Of a DNA stretch of 64,000 bases, positions 42,890 to 51,423 are shown piece after piece; position 1 is the first letter of the stretch, and every line of letters begins with the position of its first letter. The DNA is from Lachnospira sp. (GTDB lineage: Bacteria; Bacillota; Clostridia; Lachnospirales; Lachnospiraceae): positions 1 to 64,000 of the forward strand of contig JAGATQ010000039.1 in the NCBI GenBank assembly GCA_017621205.1, in the 5' to 3' direction. The position numbers and the translations under genes are program-made. Under the pieces are notes generated by a model, which saw only the letters and a program-made list of their open reading frames with translations, searched no databases and was not told the origin of the DNA.

Positions 42890-43819
42890 ATGATTGAAAC
42901 AGTTGTTAAAGTAAAGCTTCCGGTAGATGAAACACTGCGGATAAAAAAGAATCGTCTGACCCCCGATGTTATGCATGGCAATGAGCCAAGGCTGGCGATT
43001 GTGTCGGGGATTCATGGAGATGAGGTTGGTGGGCAATATATCTGTTATGAACTCATTAGACGTATCAAACAGGACTATGCCAGCTTAAAGGGGATTGTGG
43101 ATGTTTATCCTGCCATAAATCCGGTAGGATTAGATATCGCCAAAAGGGAGAGTCCTTTTACAGATGTAGATATGAATACCTGTTTCCCTGGTAGTGAAGG
43201 GGGGTCTATCGATGAATACATTGCTTCCCAGGTCGTGAAAGACATGGAAGGAGCCAATGTATGTGTTGATGTACATTCCAGCAGTATTTATTTAAAGGAG
43301 CTTCCACAGGTCCGGATGAATGATAGAGATGTGGACAAGGTGCTTTCTTATGCTTATTGTTTAAATACAGATTTGATATGGGTTCACCCATCCAATACTG
43401 TTAAGGAGGGAAGCTTGTCCTATGCACTCAATAATATTGGCGTAAAAACGATGGTTATTGAAGCAGGAGTAGCATTAAAAATATATCATGATTACTGTAA
43501 TAAGCTGATAGATGGAATTTTTTGTTTAATGAAAAATATGGGGATATGGTCCGGCGAAACAATTTCCTTTAAGCAGGCGTTGGTTGTAACCGATTCGAAT
43601 ATTGCCTATATTAATTGTGAGACAAGTGGTATTTTTGTTGCAGAGTTAGAGCATGGAACCAAGGTGAATAAAGGGGATGTGATTGGAAGGATTGTTAAGG
43701 TGATTACCGGAGCAGTGGAGGAAGTGCTTACGTCACCGTGTGATGGTCTGGTGTTTTCCTTGCGGGAGTATCCCTTGGTGGAGGAGGGCTCATTGATTGC
43801 CAGAATCGCTAAATGTTAG
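42890..43819 (+). CDS. Succinylglutamate desuccinylase/aspartoacylase-like enzyme
   Basis: 309 residues from the ATG at 42890 (AAGGGAG upstream). M14 zinc residues are present: His42 and Glu45 in GIHGDE, and His129 in DVHSSS. The catalytic Glu191 is in MVIEAGV. A C-terminal barrel-sandwich-like segment follows (about 235-305; AELEHGTKVNKGDVIGRI). It would deacylate or hydrolyse an N-acyl amino acid in the cytosol. The next gene is its degenerate paralogue. Confidence 0.9.
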   Translation: MIETVVKVKLPVDETLRIKKNRLTPDVMHGNEPRLAIVSGIHGDEVGGQYICYELIRRIKQDYASLKGIVDVYPAINPVGLDIAKRESPFTDVDMNTCFPGSEGGSIDEYIASQVVKDMEGANVCVDVHSSSIYLKELPQVRMNDRDVDKVLSYAYCLNTDLIWVHPSNTVKEGSLSYALNNIGVKTMVIEAGVALKIYHDYCNKLIDGIFCLMKNMGIWSGETISFKQALVVTDSNIAYINCETSGIFVAELEHGTKVNKGDVIGRIVKVITGAVEEVLTSPCDGLVFSLREYPLVEEGSLIARIAKC

Positions 43820-43892
43820 TGTATCGCCAGGCAGTTATCTGCTCTTGCTTTGTAACAGCCTAAAGTATGAATGGGCAAAAGGAGTGTTTGCT

Positions 43893-44828
43893 ATGACAGT
43901 AGAAGAGATTATGTCCGTAAGTACAGATTATCGCGAAGATAATCAGATAAAGGCATTTCGATTTGGGCGTGGAAGAAAATCGGCAGCTATTGTGGGAGCG
44001 ATGAGAGGTAATGAATACCAGCAGCTTTATATTTGTTCCTTATTAATTCATACTTTGGAACGAATAGAGGAGAGAGGAGCTATTGTTGCCGGAAAGGAGA
44101 TTATGGTCATTCCTTCACTCAATGCCCACTCTGCCAACATTGGTAAGAAGTATTGGGGAAAGGATAATTCCGATATCAATCGGCAGTTTCCGGGCAATGA
44201 ACAGGGAGAGCCGACGAGTAGAATTGCGGCAAAAGTTCTTTCGGTAGCGAGTGAATATAGTTATGGAATTCAGTTTCCGAGCTTTTATCTGGAGGGAGAG
44301 TTTATTCCCCATGTCCGGATGTTTGCAACGGGTAAGGAAAACAGCAGCCTTGCTACTCAGTTTGGTATGCCGTATGTAGTAATAGCAAAGCCTAGGGCAT
44401 TTGATATGTCAACATTAAATTATAATTTACAGATGAATGGGCGCAATGCCTTTTCCATCTATACGAGTACAACAGTGAATATTGATGAGGCATTGGCTGG
44501 GCAAGCAGTATCGGCTGTACTTAGATTTTTAACCCGTATGGGAATTATCCGTTATCAGCTACATCCGGGATATATTGCAACGGTGCTTGGTGACAAAGAG
44601 CTGGTAAATGTGAAAAGTCCGGCTTCTGGCGTTCTACACAAGTGTTGCCATATCAATCAGGAGGTAGAGCGGGGGGATATACTGGCAGAGATTTTAAACC
44701 CTTATGATGGCAGTGTAATTTCTGATATTATTGCCCCCTTTGACGGTATTATATTTTTCGCTAACACGGAGCCTCTGGCATTCGAGAATAGTGCAGTATT
44801 TAAATTAATTAAAAAGCTGCATGCGTAG
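43893..44828 (+). CDS. Degenerate aspartoacylase-like paralogue
   Basis: 311 residues from the ATG at 43893 (AAAGGAG upstream). The fold and length match the preceding gene, including INRQFPGNE and the C-terminal sandwich segment (INQEVERGDILAEIL), but the active site is broken. The first zinc His is Arg38 (AMRGNE), the third ligand position is Pro129 instead of His129, and the catalytic Glu region reads VVIAKPR. Only the metal Glu (Glu41) remains. It is probably a non-catalytic partner or a regulator of the enzyme copy 73 bp upstream. Confidence 0.85.
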   Translation: MTVEEIMSVSTDYREDNQIKAFRFGRGRKSAAIVGAMRGNEYQQLYICSLLIHTLERIEERGAIVAGKEIMVIPSLNAHSANIGKKYWGKDNSDINRQFPGNEQGEPTSRIAAKVLSVASEYSYGIQFPSFYLEGEFIPHVRMFATGKENSSLATQFGMPYVVIAKPRAFDMSTLNYNLQMNGRNAFSIYTSTTVNIDEALAGQAVSAVLRFLTRMGIIRYQLHPGYIATVLGDKELVNVKSPASGVLHKCCHINQEVERGDILAEILNPYDGSVISDIIAPFDGIIFFANTEPLAFENSAVFKLIKKLHA

Positions 44829-44854
44829 AATATTGACAAAAAACAAAACATTTT

Positions 44855-44887
44855 CCCGTTATGACTTGTTTCATGACGGGAATTTTA
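44855..44887 (+). terminator. Terminator after the aspartoacylase-like pair
   Basis: CCCGTTATGA pairs with TCATGACGGG (one G-U), followed by AATTTT. A promoter-like TTGTTT-17-TATAAT (44866-44894) overlaps it and may serve purL. Confidence 0.75.
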
Positions 44888-44894
44888 TTATAAT
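44866..44894 (+). promoter_or_regulatory. Possible purL promoter
   Basis: TTGTTT (44866-44871), a 17-bp spacer, and TATAAT (44889-44894). The leader is about 65 nt, too short for a purine riboswitch, and none was seen. Confidence 0.45.
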
Positions 44895-44962
44895 GTTCTC
44901 AGTATGCTTTGTAATTTGAGCTTATAATATTGAGGTAGAAATAATGTGGAGGTAACGAAGAC

Positions 44963-47900
44963 ATGAGTAATGTGAGACGAGTTTATGTGGAGAAGAAGGA
45001 GGATTATGCAGTACATGCCAAGGAATTGCTGGCAGATATCCGGGAATATCTTGGTATTAAGTCGGTGACGGCTGTGCGGATTCTGGTTCGCTATGATATG
45101 GAGAATATCTCTGAGGAGACATATCAGAAAGCACTTTATACTGTTTTTTCCGAGGCTCCTGTTGATAACTGCTACGAGGGTGATGGAGCGTTAGAGGTTA
45201 GGCAGGATGATACGATGTTTTCTGTAGAATATCTTCCGGGGCAATTTGACCAGAGGGCAGATTCTGCCGAGCAGTGTGTGAAGCTTCTGAACGAGACAGA
45301 GGAGCCTGTCATTCGTTCTGCTACCACCTATATTATCTCTGGGGAGCTTACCAGGGAAGAGCTTCAAGTGATTCAGCATCACTGTGTGAATCCTGTGGAT
45401 TCCAGGTTGGCGGATTTAGATGTCCCCCAGACACTGAAGCAGGTATTTGAAGAGCCGGAAGATGTGAAGATTTTTGATGGTTTTCAGGATATGCCTGAGG
45501 AGGAGCTTCGTAAGCTTTATGATTCCCTTGGGCTTGCTATGACATTTAAGGACTTTTTGCATATACAAAATTATTTTCATAATGAGGAGCATCGTGACCC
45601 GTCGATGACAGAGATTCGTGTACTGGATACCTATTGGTCTGACCATTGCCGCCACACTACCTTTTCTACAGAGCTTAAGAATATTACTTTTGAAGAGAGT
45701 TATTATACAGAACCGGTTAAGAAGAGTTATGAGGAATATTTGTCTGATTTTGCGGAGCTTTACAAGGATAGAGAGGATAAATATGTCTGTCTGATGGACA
45801 TTGCCTTAATGGCAATGAAGAAGCTGAAAAAAGAAGGCAAGCTTTCAGACATGGAGGAATCGGATGAGATTAATGCCTGTTCTATCGTTGTTCCGGTTGA
45901 GATTGATGGCAGGGAAGAGGAGTGGCTTATCAGCTTTAAGAACGAGACACACAATCATCCGACTGAGATTGAGCCCTTTGGTGGTGCTGCGACCTGTCTT
46001 GGTGGGGCGATTCGGGACCCGTTGTCCGGTCGTTCCTATGTCTATCAGGCAATGCGTGTGACTGGTGCAGCCGACCCTACCAAATCACTGAAGGAGACAT
46101 TGGAGGGGAAGCTTCCTCAGCGTAAAATCGTCAATGGTGCTGCGGATGGTTACAGCTCTTATGGTAATCAGATTGGTCTGGCTACCGGATTGGTAGATGA
46201 GATTTATCATCCGAATTATGTTGCAAAACGGATGGAGATTGGTGCAGTAATGGGGGCAGCTCCGAGACGGTGTGTTAAGAGGCTTACTTCTGACCCCGGT
46301 GATATTATTGTATTGTTAGGGGGACGTACTGGACGTGACGGCTGTGGTGGAGCAACCGGTTCCTCCAAGGCACATACAACAGCCTCTATTGATACCTGTG
46401 GAGCAGAGGTTCAGAAGGGGAACCCACCAACGGAGCGTAAGCTGCAACGGTTGTTCCGGCGGGAAGAGGTGGCACACCTCATTAAAAAATGTAATGACTT
46501 TGGTGCTGGCGGTGTGTCCGTTGCGATTGGAGAACTGGCAGACGGCTTGCAGATTAATTTGGATAAGGTACCTAAGAAATATGCGGGTCTTGATGGAACA
46601 GAGCTTGCTATCTCTGAATCACAGGAGCGTATGGCTGTGGTTCTTGATCCAAAGGATGTTGATCAGTTTATGGAGTATGCGAAGGAAGAGAATTTGGAGG
46701 CGGTTTGTGTAGCCGAGGTAACAAAGGAACCAAGACTGGTACTTTGTTGGCGTGGAAAGGAGATTGTGAATTTATCGAGAGCTTTTCTTGATACGAACGG
46801 TGCCCATCAGGAGAATGATGTATATGTGGCATTACCCGAAAAGGATGACAATGATTTTTCAGTCAGTGTTAAGACAGGGGATGTAAAAGAGGCGTGGCTT
46901 GCCACACTTTCTGATTTGAATGTATGCTCAAAGAAGGGGCTGGTAGAAATGTTTGACAGCTCGATTGGGGCAGGCTCTGTGGTTATGCCCTACGGTGGAG
47001 CATACCAGCTTTCTCCGACCCAGACAATGATTGCCAAGCTTCCTGTTTTACAGGGACATACGGATACGGTTACGATGATGAGCTATGGATATGACCCGTA
47101 TCTTACCTCATGGAGTCCGTATCATGGTGCGGTTTATGCTGTTGTTCATTCTGTTGCGAAAATCGTGGCAAGTGGTGGTGATTACGGCAAAATCCGTTTC
47201 ACCTTTCAGGAATATTTCAAACGCCTGGGAGAAGAGGCGGAGCGTTGGGGGCAGCCGTTTGCAGCGTTGCTTGGTGCCTATAATGCACAGAAGGGATTCG
47301 GTCTGCCATCCATTGGTGGTAAAGATTCCATGTCGGGGACATTTAACGATATAGATGTACCGCCGACGCTTGTTTCTTTTGCGGTTGATGTAGCACAAAA
47401 ACAGGATATTGTCACTTCGGAATTAAAGCAGGCAGGCAGTAAGCTGGTACTTTTTACTATTGAAAAGGATGCATATGATTTGCCTGAGTATGATAAGGTA
47501 ATGGCATTGTATGATGGTATTCACAAGCTGACGAAGGAAGGAAAGGTATTGTCTTCCTATGCTGTTGGCTTTGGTGGAATCATAGAAGCGGTCTCCAAAA
47601 TGGCATTTGGTAATAAGCTTGGTGTGGCATTGAATGACATGCTTTCTCTGGAGGAATTAAGCAGTAAGCTTTATGGTGGTATTCTATTGGAGATGCCAGA
47701 GGATGCTTTGACAGATATTGCAGTAGCGTACAAAGTGATTGGTGAGGTGACGAAGGAGAGCTGCTTTTCTTATGCAGGGGTAACGATTTCAATGGATGAG
47801 GCATTAAATGCATGGACAAGTAAACTGGAAAAGGTATTTCCAACGTCATCAGCAGTAGAGCAAAAGGAAGTAAATACCGGACTTTACGAGGCAAAGAATA

Positions 47901-48724
47901 TCTATACCGCAAAGAATAAGATAGCAAAACCCAAGGTGTTTATCCCGGTATTTCCCGGAACAAACTGTGAGTATGATTCTGCTAAGGCATTTGAGCAGGC
48001 GGGAGCGGAACCCGTTGTTAAGGTATTTAAAAATATGACAGCAGAGGGAATTCGTGATTCTGTTGAGATATTTACAGAGAATATTAAAGAGGCACAGATG
48101 ATTATGTTTCCGGGGGGCTTTAGTGCTGGTGATGAGCCGGATGGTTCCGGTAAATTTTTCGCAACTGCATTCCGCAACGAGAAGATTAAAGAAGCGGTGA
48201 TGGAGCTTTTAGATAAGCGGGATGGTCTTGCCCTTGGTATCTGCAATGGTTTTCAGGCATTGATTAAGCTAGGGCTTGTACCTTATGGCGAAATCAGGGA
48301 GCAGAAGGAGGATTCACCTACTTTGACGATAAACAGTATTGGACGTCATGTATCTAAGATGGTTTACACCAAGGTGGTGACCAATAAGAGTCCGTGGCTG
48401 AAGAATGCACAGCTTGGCGGTGTTTATGCGATTCCTGCTTCACATGGGGAAGGCCGGTTTGTTGCAAGTAAAGAGTGGATAGACAGGCTCTTTGCAAATG
48501 GACAGGTGGCAACCCAGTATGTAGATTTGAATGGCAATCCGACGATGGATGAAGACTTCAATATTAACGGCTCGTACTATGCAATTGAAGGTATTACGAG
48601 TCCGGATGGACGTGTGCTTGGTAAAATGGCACATTCCGAGCGTATCGGTGATAATGTGGCAGTGAATATTACCGGGAATCAGAACCAGCAATTGTTCCGG
48701 TCCGGGGTAGAATATTTCTTATAA
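44963..48724 (+). CDS. purL: Phosphoribosylformylglycinamidine synthase, single-chain
   Basis: 1253 residues, the fused large form with the synthase and glutaminase in one chain. Synthase core motifs are HNHPTEIEPFGGAATCLGGAIRD in two parts near residue 330 and GGRTGRDGCGGATGSSKA (about 452-469). The C-terminal class I amidotransferase has the nucleophile Cys in ALGICNGFQALI (about 1090). It makes FGAM in purine synthesis. AGGTAACG lies upstream. It stands alone; no other pur genes are nearby. The shorter purS/purQ/purL set of Bacillus is thus replaced. Confidence 0.97.
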   Translation: MSNVRRVYVEKKEDYAVHAKELLADIREYLGIKSVTAVRILVRYDMENISEETYQKALYTVFSEAPVDNCYEGDGALEVRQDDTMFSVEYLPGQFDQRADSAEQCVKLLNETEEPVIRSATTYIISGELTREELQVIQHHCVNPVDSRLADLDVPQTLKQVFEEPEDVKIFDGFQDMPEEELRKLYDSLGLAMTFKDFLHIQNYFHNEEHRDPSMTEIRVLDTYWSDHCRHTTFSTELKNITFEESYYTEPVKKSYEEYLSDFAELYKDREDKYVCLMDIALMAMKKLKKEGKLSDMEESDEINACSIVVPVEIDGREEEWLISFKNETHNHPTEIEPFGGAATCLGGAIRDPLSGRSYVYQAMRVTGAADPTKSLKETLEGKLPQRKIVNGAADGYSSYGNQIGLATGLVDEIYHPNYVAKRMEIGAVMGAAPRRCVKRLTSDPGDIIVLLGGRTGRDGCGGATGSSKAHTTASIDTCGAEVQKGNPPTERKLQRLFRREEVAHLIKKCNDFGAGGVSVAIGELADGLQINLDKVPKKYAGLDGTELAISESQERMAVVLDPKDVDQFMEYAKEENLEAVCVAEVTKEPRLVLCWRGKEIVNLSRAFLDTNGAHQENDVYVALPEKDDNDFSVSVKTGDVKEAWLATLSDLNVCSKKGLVEMFDSSIGAGSVVMPYGGAYQLSPTQTMIAKLPVLQGHTDTVTMMSYGYDPYLTSWSPYHGAVYAVVHSVAKIVASGGDYGKIRFTFQEYFKRLGEEAERWGQPFAALLGAYNAQKGFGLPSIGGKDSMSGTFNDIDVPPTLVSFAVDVAQKQDIVTSELKQAGSKLVLFTIEKDAYDLPEYDKVMALYDGIHKLTKEGKVLSSYAVGFGGIIEAVSKMAFGNKLGVALNDMLSLEELSSKLYGGILLEMPEDALTDIAVAYKVIGEVTKESCFSYAGVTISMDEALNAWTSKLEKVFPTSSAVEQKEVNTGLYEAKNIYTAKNKIAKPKVFIPVFPGTNCEYDSAKAFEQAGAEPVVKVFKNMTAEGIRDSVEIFTENIKEAQMIMFPGGFSAGDEPDGSGKFFATAFRNEKIKEAVMELLDKRDGLALGICNGFQALIKLGLVPYGEIREQKEDSPTLTINSIGRHVSKMVYTKVVTNKSPWLKNAQLGGVYAIPASHGEGRFVASKEWIDRLFANGQVATQYVDLNGNPTMDEDFNINGSYYAIEGITSPDGRVLGKMAHSERIGDNVAVNITGNQNQQLFRSGVEYFL

Positions 48725-48728
48725 TCAG

Positions 48729-48799
48729 AAAATAACAGTGTTTATTTCAAAAAAATGGTAAATATCACATTTTTTTCAGAAAAAACACTGTTATTTTTT
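48729..48799 (+). terminator. Terminator after purL
   Basis: Perfect 15-bp arms (aaaataacagtgttt / aaacactgttatttt) around a 39-nt loop, then a T run. Confidence 0.75.
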
Positions 48800-48919
48800 G
48801 TAAATATGTAGTAAAATGACATTATATGTAGCCGAAATGTAACGATTTGTTAATTATTTTGCTACATTTTGAACTGTTTTACTTATAATTTTACAAAATA
48901 TGAATATGGTGGTGAAAGA

Positions 48920-49993
48920 ATGAATACGAAGCGGGGGCTTAGATTAGTTTCATTTTTGATGGCGTTGGTATTATTGTCAGGCATAGTGCCATATCATGAT
49001 GCAAAGGCTGCATCGGGGACGATGATTACAATTACGGCGGAGGGACAAGTAGTTGATACCTTTAATGGTGTCAGTTCTTTTTACCGTCCGGGTAGCTGGG
49101 ATGGTACAGATATGACCTATGGGTGTCATGCCTATGTGATTCGGTATTATCAGGCAATTTATGGCAGAACAGTATATAATTTATTCCATAATCAGGTTCC
49201 ACTGACCTATGGAGATGTCTTTATTGCGGTAGCGAATCCGCAGCCGGGAGATATCTGTGCACAGGTAAAGACAAGCAGTAACCATTGGTCCATTGTCAAG
49301 AGTGTAAGAGGCAGTACGGTTACTGTAATTGACCAGAACAATAAGTGGACAGTGGGCAATACGACATATGCATATAAGAATTATACCTATAATACATCTG
49401 AGGTAACATTTTACCGGCTGTCATCGGTGGCAGCGGGAGCGGCAACAGCAGCTCCGGCGGTTACGGTTGCACAGACGCCGGCGACAACAACAGCTGCACC
49501 GGCTACTACGACAGCACAAGCTGCTACATCCGCAACAATGACAGTCAATAAAGGTAAAAAGAAGAAGATTACGGACGCAGTGTTGCCGAATCTTTCACTC
49601 AATCCTGCAGTAAGCTGGAAGAGTTCTAAGAAGAAGGTTGCTAAGGTGTCTGCTAAAGGGTATGTAACAGGTGTGAAGAAGGGGTCTGCTAAGATAACAG
49701 GAACACTCTCAGATGGGCAGAGTGTAACAATTAAGGTCAATGTAAAGGTGCCGACGAAGTCGTTAAAGCTGGTTAGTAAGGATGTCACATTAGGAATGAA
49801 TACAAGCTGGAAGCTGACATCGACGGTTTCGCCCCGGAATACAACGGATGTCCTTAAGTTTTCAAGCTCTAACCCAGCTATTGCGACGGTTTCTTCAGAT
49901 GGAACTGTACAGACCTATGGTATTAGAGGAATGACAAAGATTAAAGTAAAGTCGGGTTCTAAGAAAAAGATTTGTATTGTGCGAGTGTATTAA
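48920..49993 (+). CDS. Secreted CHAP/NlpC-like protein with Big2 domains
   Basis: 357 residues from the ATG at 48920 (GGTGGTGAAAG upstream). A signal peptide ends near residue 30 (AKAAS). A Cys/His hydrolase-like domain at about 35-165 has Cys69 (YGCHAYVIRYY) and His122 (NHWSIV), consistent with an NlpC or CHAP amidase. A Thr/Ala linker follows at about 172-207. Two Big2 Ig-like domains, rich in Lys, lie at about 208-357 (WKSSKKKVAKVSAKGYVTGV). It is probably a cell-wall hydrolase or adhesin. A terminator follows. Confidence 0.85.
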   Translation: MNTKRGLRLVSFLMALVLLSGIVPYHDAKAASGTMITITAEGQVVDTFNGVSSFYRPGSWDGTDMTYGCHAYVIRYYQAIYGRTVYNLFHNQVPLTYGDVFIAVANPQPGDICAQVKTSSNHWSIVKSVRGSTVTVIDQNNKWTVGNTTYAYKNYTYNTSEVTFYRLSSVAAGAATAAPAVTVAQTPATTTAAPATTTAQAATSATMTVNKGKKKKITDAVLPNLSLNPAVSWKSSKKKVAKVSAKGYVTGVKKGSAKITGTLSDGQSVTIKVNVKVPTKSLKLVSKDVTLGMNTSWKLTSTVSPRNTTDVLKFSSSNPAIATVSSDGTVQTYGIRGMTKIKVKSGSKKKICIVRVY

Positions 49994-50007
49994 GGTGATG
50001 ATGTTAT

Positions 50008-50055
50008 AACACCAACAAATTGCTGCTTGGGCGGTTTGTTGGTGTTTTTCTTTTA
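50008..50055 (+). terminator. Terminator before the DUF1015 operon
   Basis: Perfect 12-bp arms aacaccaacaaa / tttgttggtgtt and a T run. It marks the left edge of the six-gene run. Confidence 0.88.
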
Positions 50056-50166
50056 TTTTTATGTTTTTTTATCGAAATTGACGAAAAAATACTACTCTTT
50101 TTGTTGAAGAGAATCAAATAGTATAGTAAAATAGAGTTATACAAGTATGGCAGTAAGGAGGCAATT

Positions 50167-51399
50167 ATGGCGGACATAAAAACATTTACAGCGATAAGGC
50201 CGAAGCAGGAGTTAGTGGCACAGATTGCTGCTCTTCCTTATGATGTATATAATCGGGCGGAAGCAAGAGAGGCAGTACAGGGACACCCCCATACTTTTTT
50301 ACGTATTGATCGTCCGGAGACACAATTTTCTGAGAATTGTGATATGTATGCACCAGAGGTATATGAGAAGGCGGCAAGGTTATTGCAGGATATGATAGCA
50401 GACGGCAGATATGTGCAGGATACGGACGAAGCGTATTATATTTATCAGTTAATTATGGATGGTAGAACACAGAATGGAATTGTTGCCTGTGCTTCTATTG
50501 ATGACTATGTGAGTGGTGTAATTAAAAAGCATGAGAATACAAGGGAGGAGAAGGAACAGGATCGTATTCGCCATGTGGATACATTGGGGGCACAGACAGG
50601 ACCAATTTTTCTTGCCTACCGTTCTAAGGACATATTAAATCAATTGATTCGTGCAGTAACAGCAGAGCAGGTTTTATATTCCTTTACCTCCGAGGATGGC
50701 ATTACACATAATGTATGGAAGGTAGCAGGGAAGGAGCAGATAGAAACGATTCGGGATACTTTTGCCAATATGGATGCAATCTATATTGCGGATGGACATC
50801 ATCGGGCAGCTTCGGCTGTTAAGGTTGGATTAAAGCGTAGGCAGGAGCATCCTGATTACGATGGGACGGAGGAATTTAATTATTTCCTTTCTGTATTATT
50901 TCCGGATGAAGAGCTTAAGATACTTCCATACAATCGCGTTGTGTCAGATTTACATGGCTATGAAGCAGATGCATTTTTAGAGAAGCTTAGGGAACAGTTT
51001 GATATAACGGTTAGTAATCAGCCGGTAGCTCCCGATCGGAAAGCAGATTTTGGAATGTACCTCTTTGGACAATGGTATCGGCTGACGGCGAAAGTTGCTT
51101 TGCTTAGCAGTGACCCGGTGAAGGGACTGGATGTATCTATTTTACAGGAACTTATTTTGGAACCCCTGCTTGGAATTCATGATCCGAGGACGGACAGCCG
51201 AATTGATTTTGTCGGTGGTATCCGGGGGCTTGAAGAGCTGGAACGACGTTGTAGAGAGGATATGAAGCTGGCGTTTTCTATGTATCCGACCTCTATTGCA
51301 GAGCTGTTTGCGGTAGCGGATGCAGGACGGCTGATGCCGCCTAAGTCTACATGGTTTGAGCCAAAGCTCAGAAGTGGTATATTTATTCATTCTATATAA
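50167..51399 (+). CDS. DUF1015 family protein
   Basis: 410 residues. The family signature YIADGHHRAASAVKVG is at about residue 207, with LPYDVYNRAEA near 24, FNYFLSVLFPDEEL, and PPKSTWFEPKLRSG at the end. DUF1015 proteins are cytosolic, related to ParB/sulfiredoxin-like folds, and of uncertain function. Links to serine metabolism are suggested elsewhere and not tested here. AAGGAGG lies before the ATG. It is the first gene of a run with the GH13-like gene, 24 bp downstream. Confidence 0.9.
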   Translation: MADIKTFTAIRPKQELVAQIAALPYDVYNRAEAREAVQGHPHTFLRIDRPETQFSENCDMYAPEVYEKAARLLQDMIADGRYVQDTDEAYYIYQLIMDGRTQNGIVACASIDDYVSGVIKKHENTREEKEQDRIRHVDTLGAQTGPIFLAYRSKDILNQLIRAVTAEQVLYSFTSEDGITHNVWKVAGKEQIETIRDTFANMDAIYIADGHHRAASAVKVGLKRRQEHPDYDGTEEFNYFLSVLFPDEELKILPYNRVVSDLHGYEADAFLEKLREQFDITVSNQPVAPDRKADFGMYLFGQWYRLTAKVALLSSDPVKGLDVSILQELILEPLLGIHDPRTDSRIDFVGGIRGLEELERRCREDMKLAFSMYPTSIAELFAVADAGRLMPPKSTWFEPKLRSGIFIHSI

Positions 51400-51423
51400 G
51401 AGAGTATTAGGAGGTAGCAGCTT

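Noticed and set aside
44888..44962. Purine or PurR-type leader riboswitch before purL
   Set aside because: The leader is short and lacks the three-way junction core.
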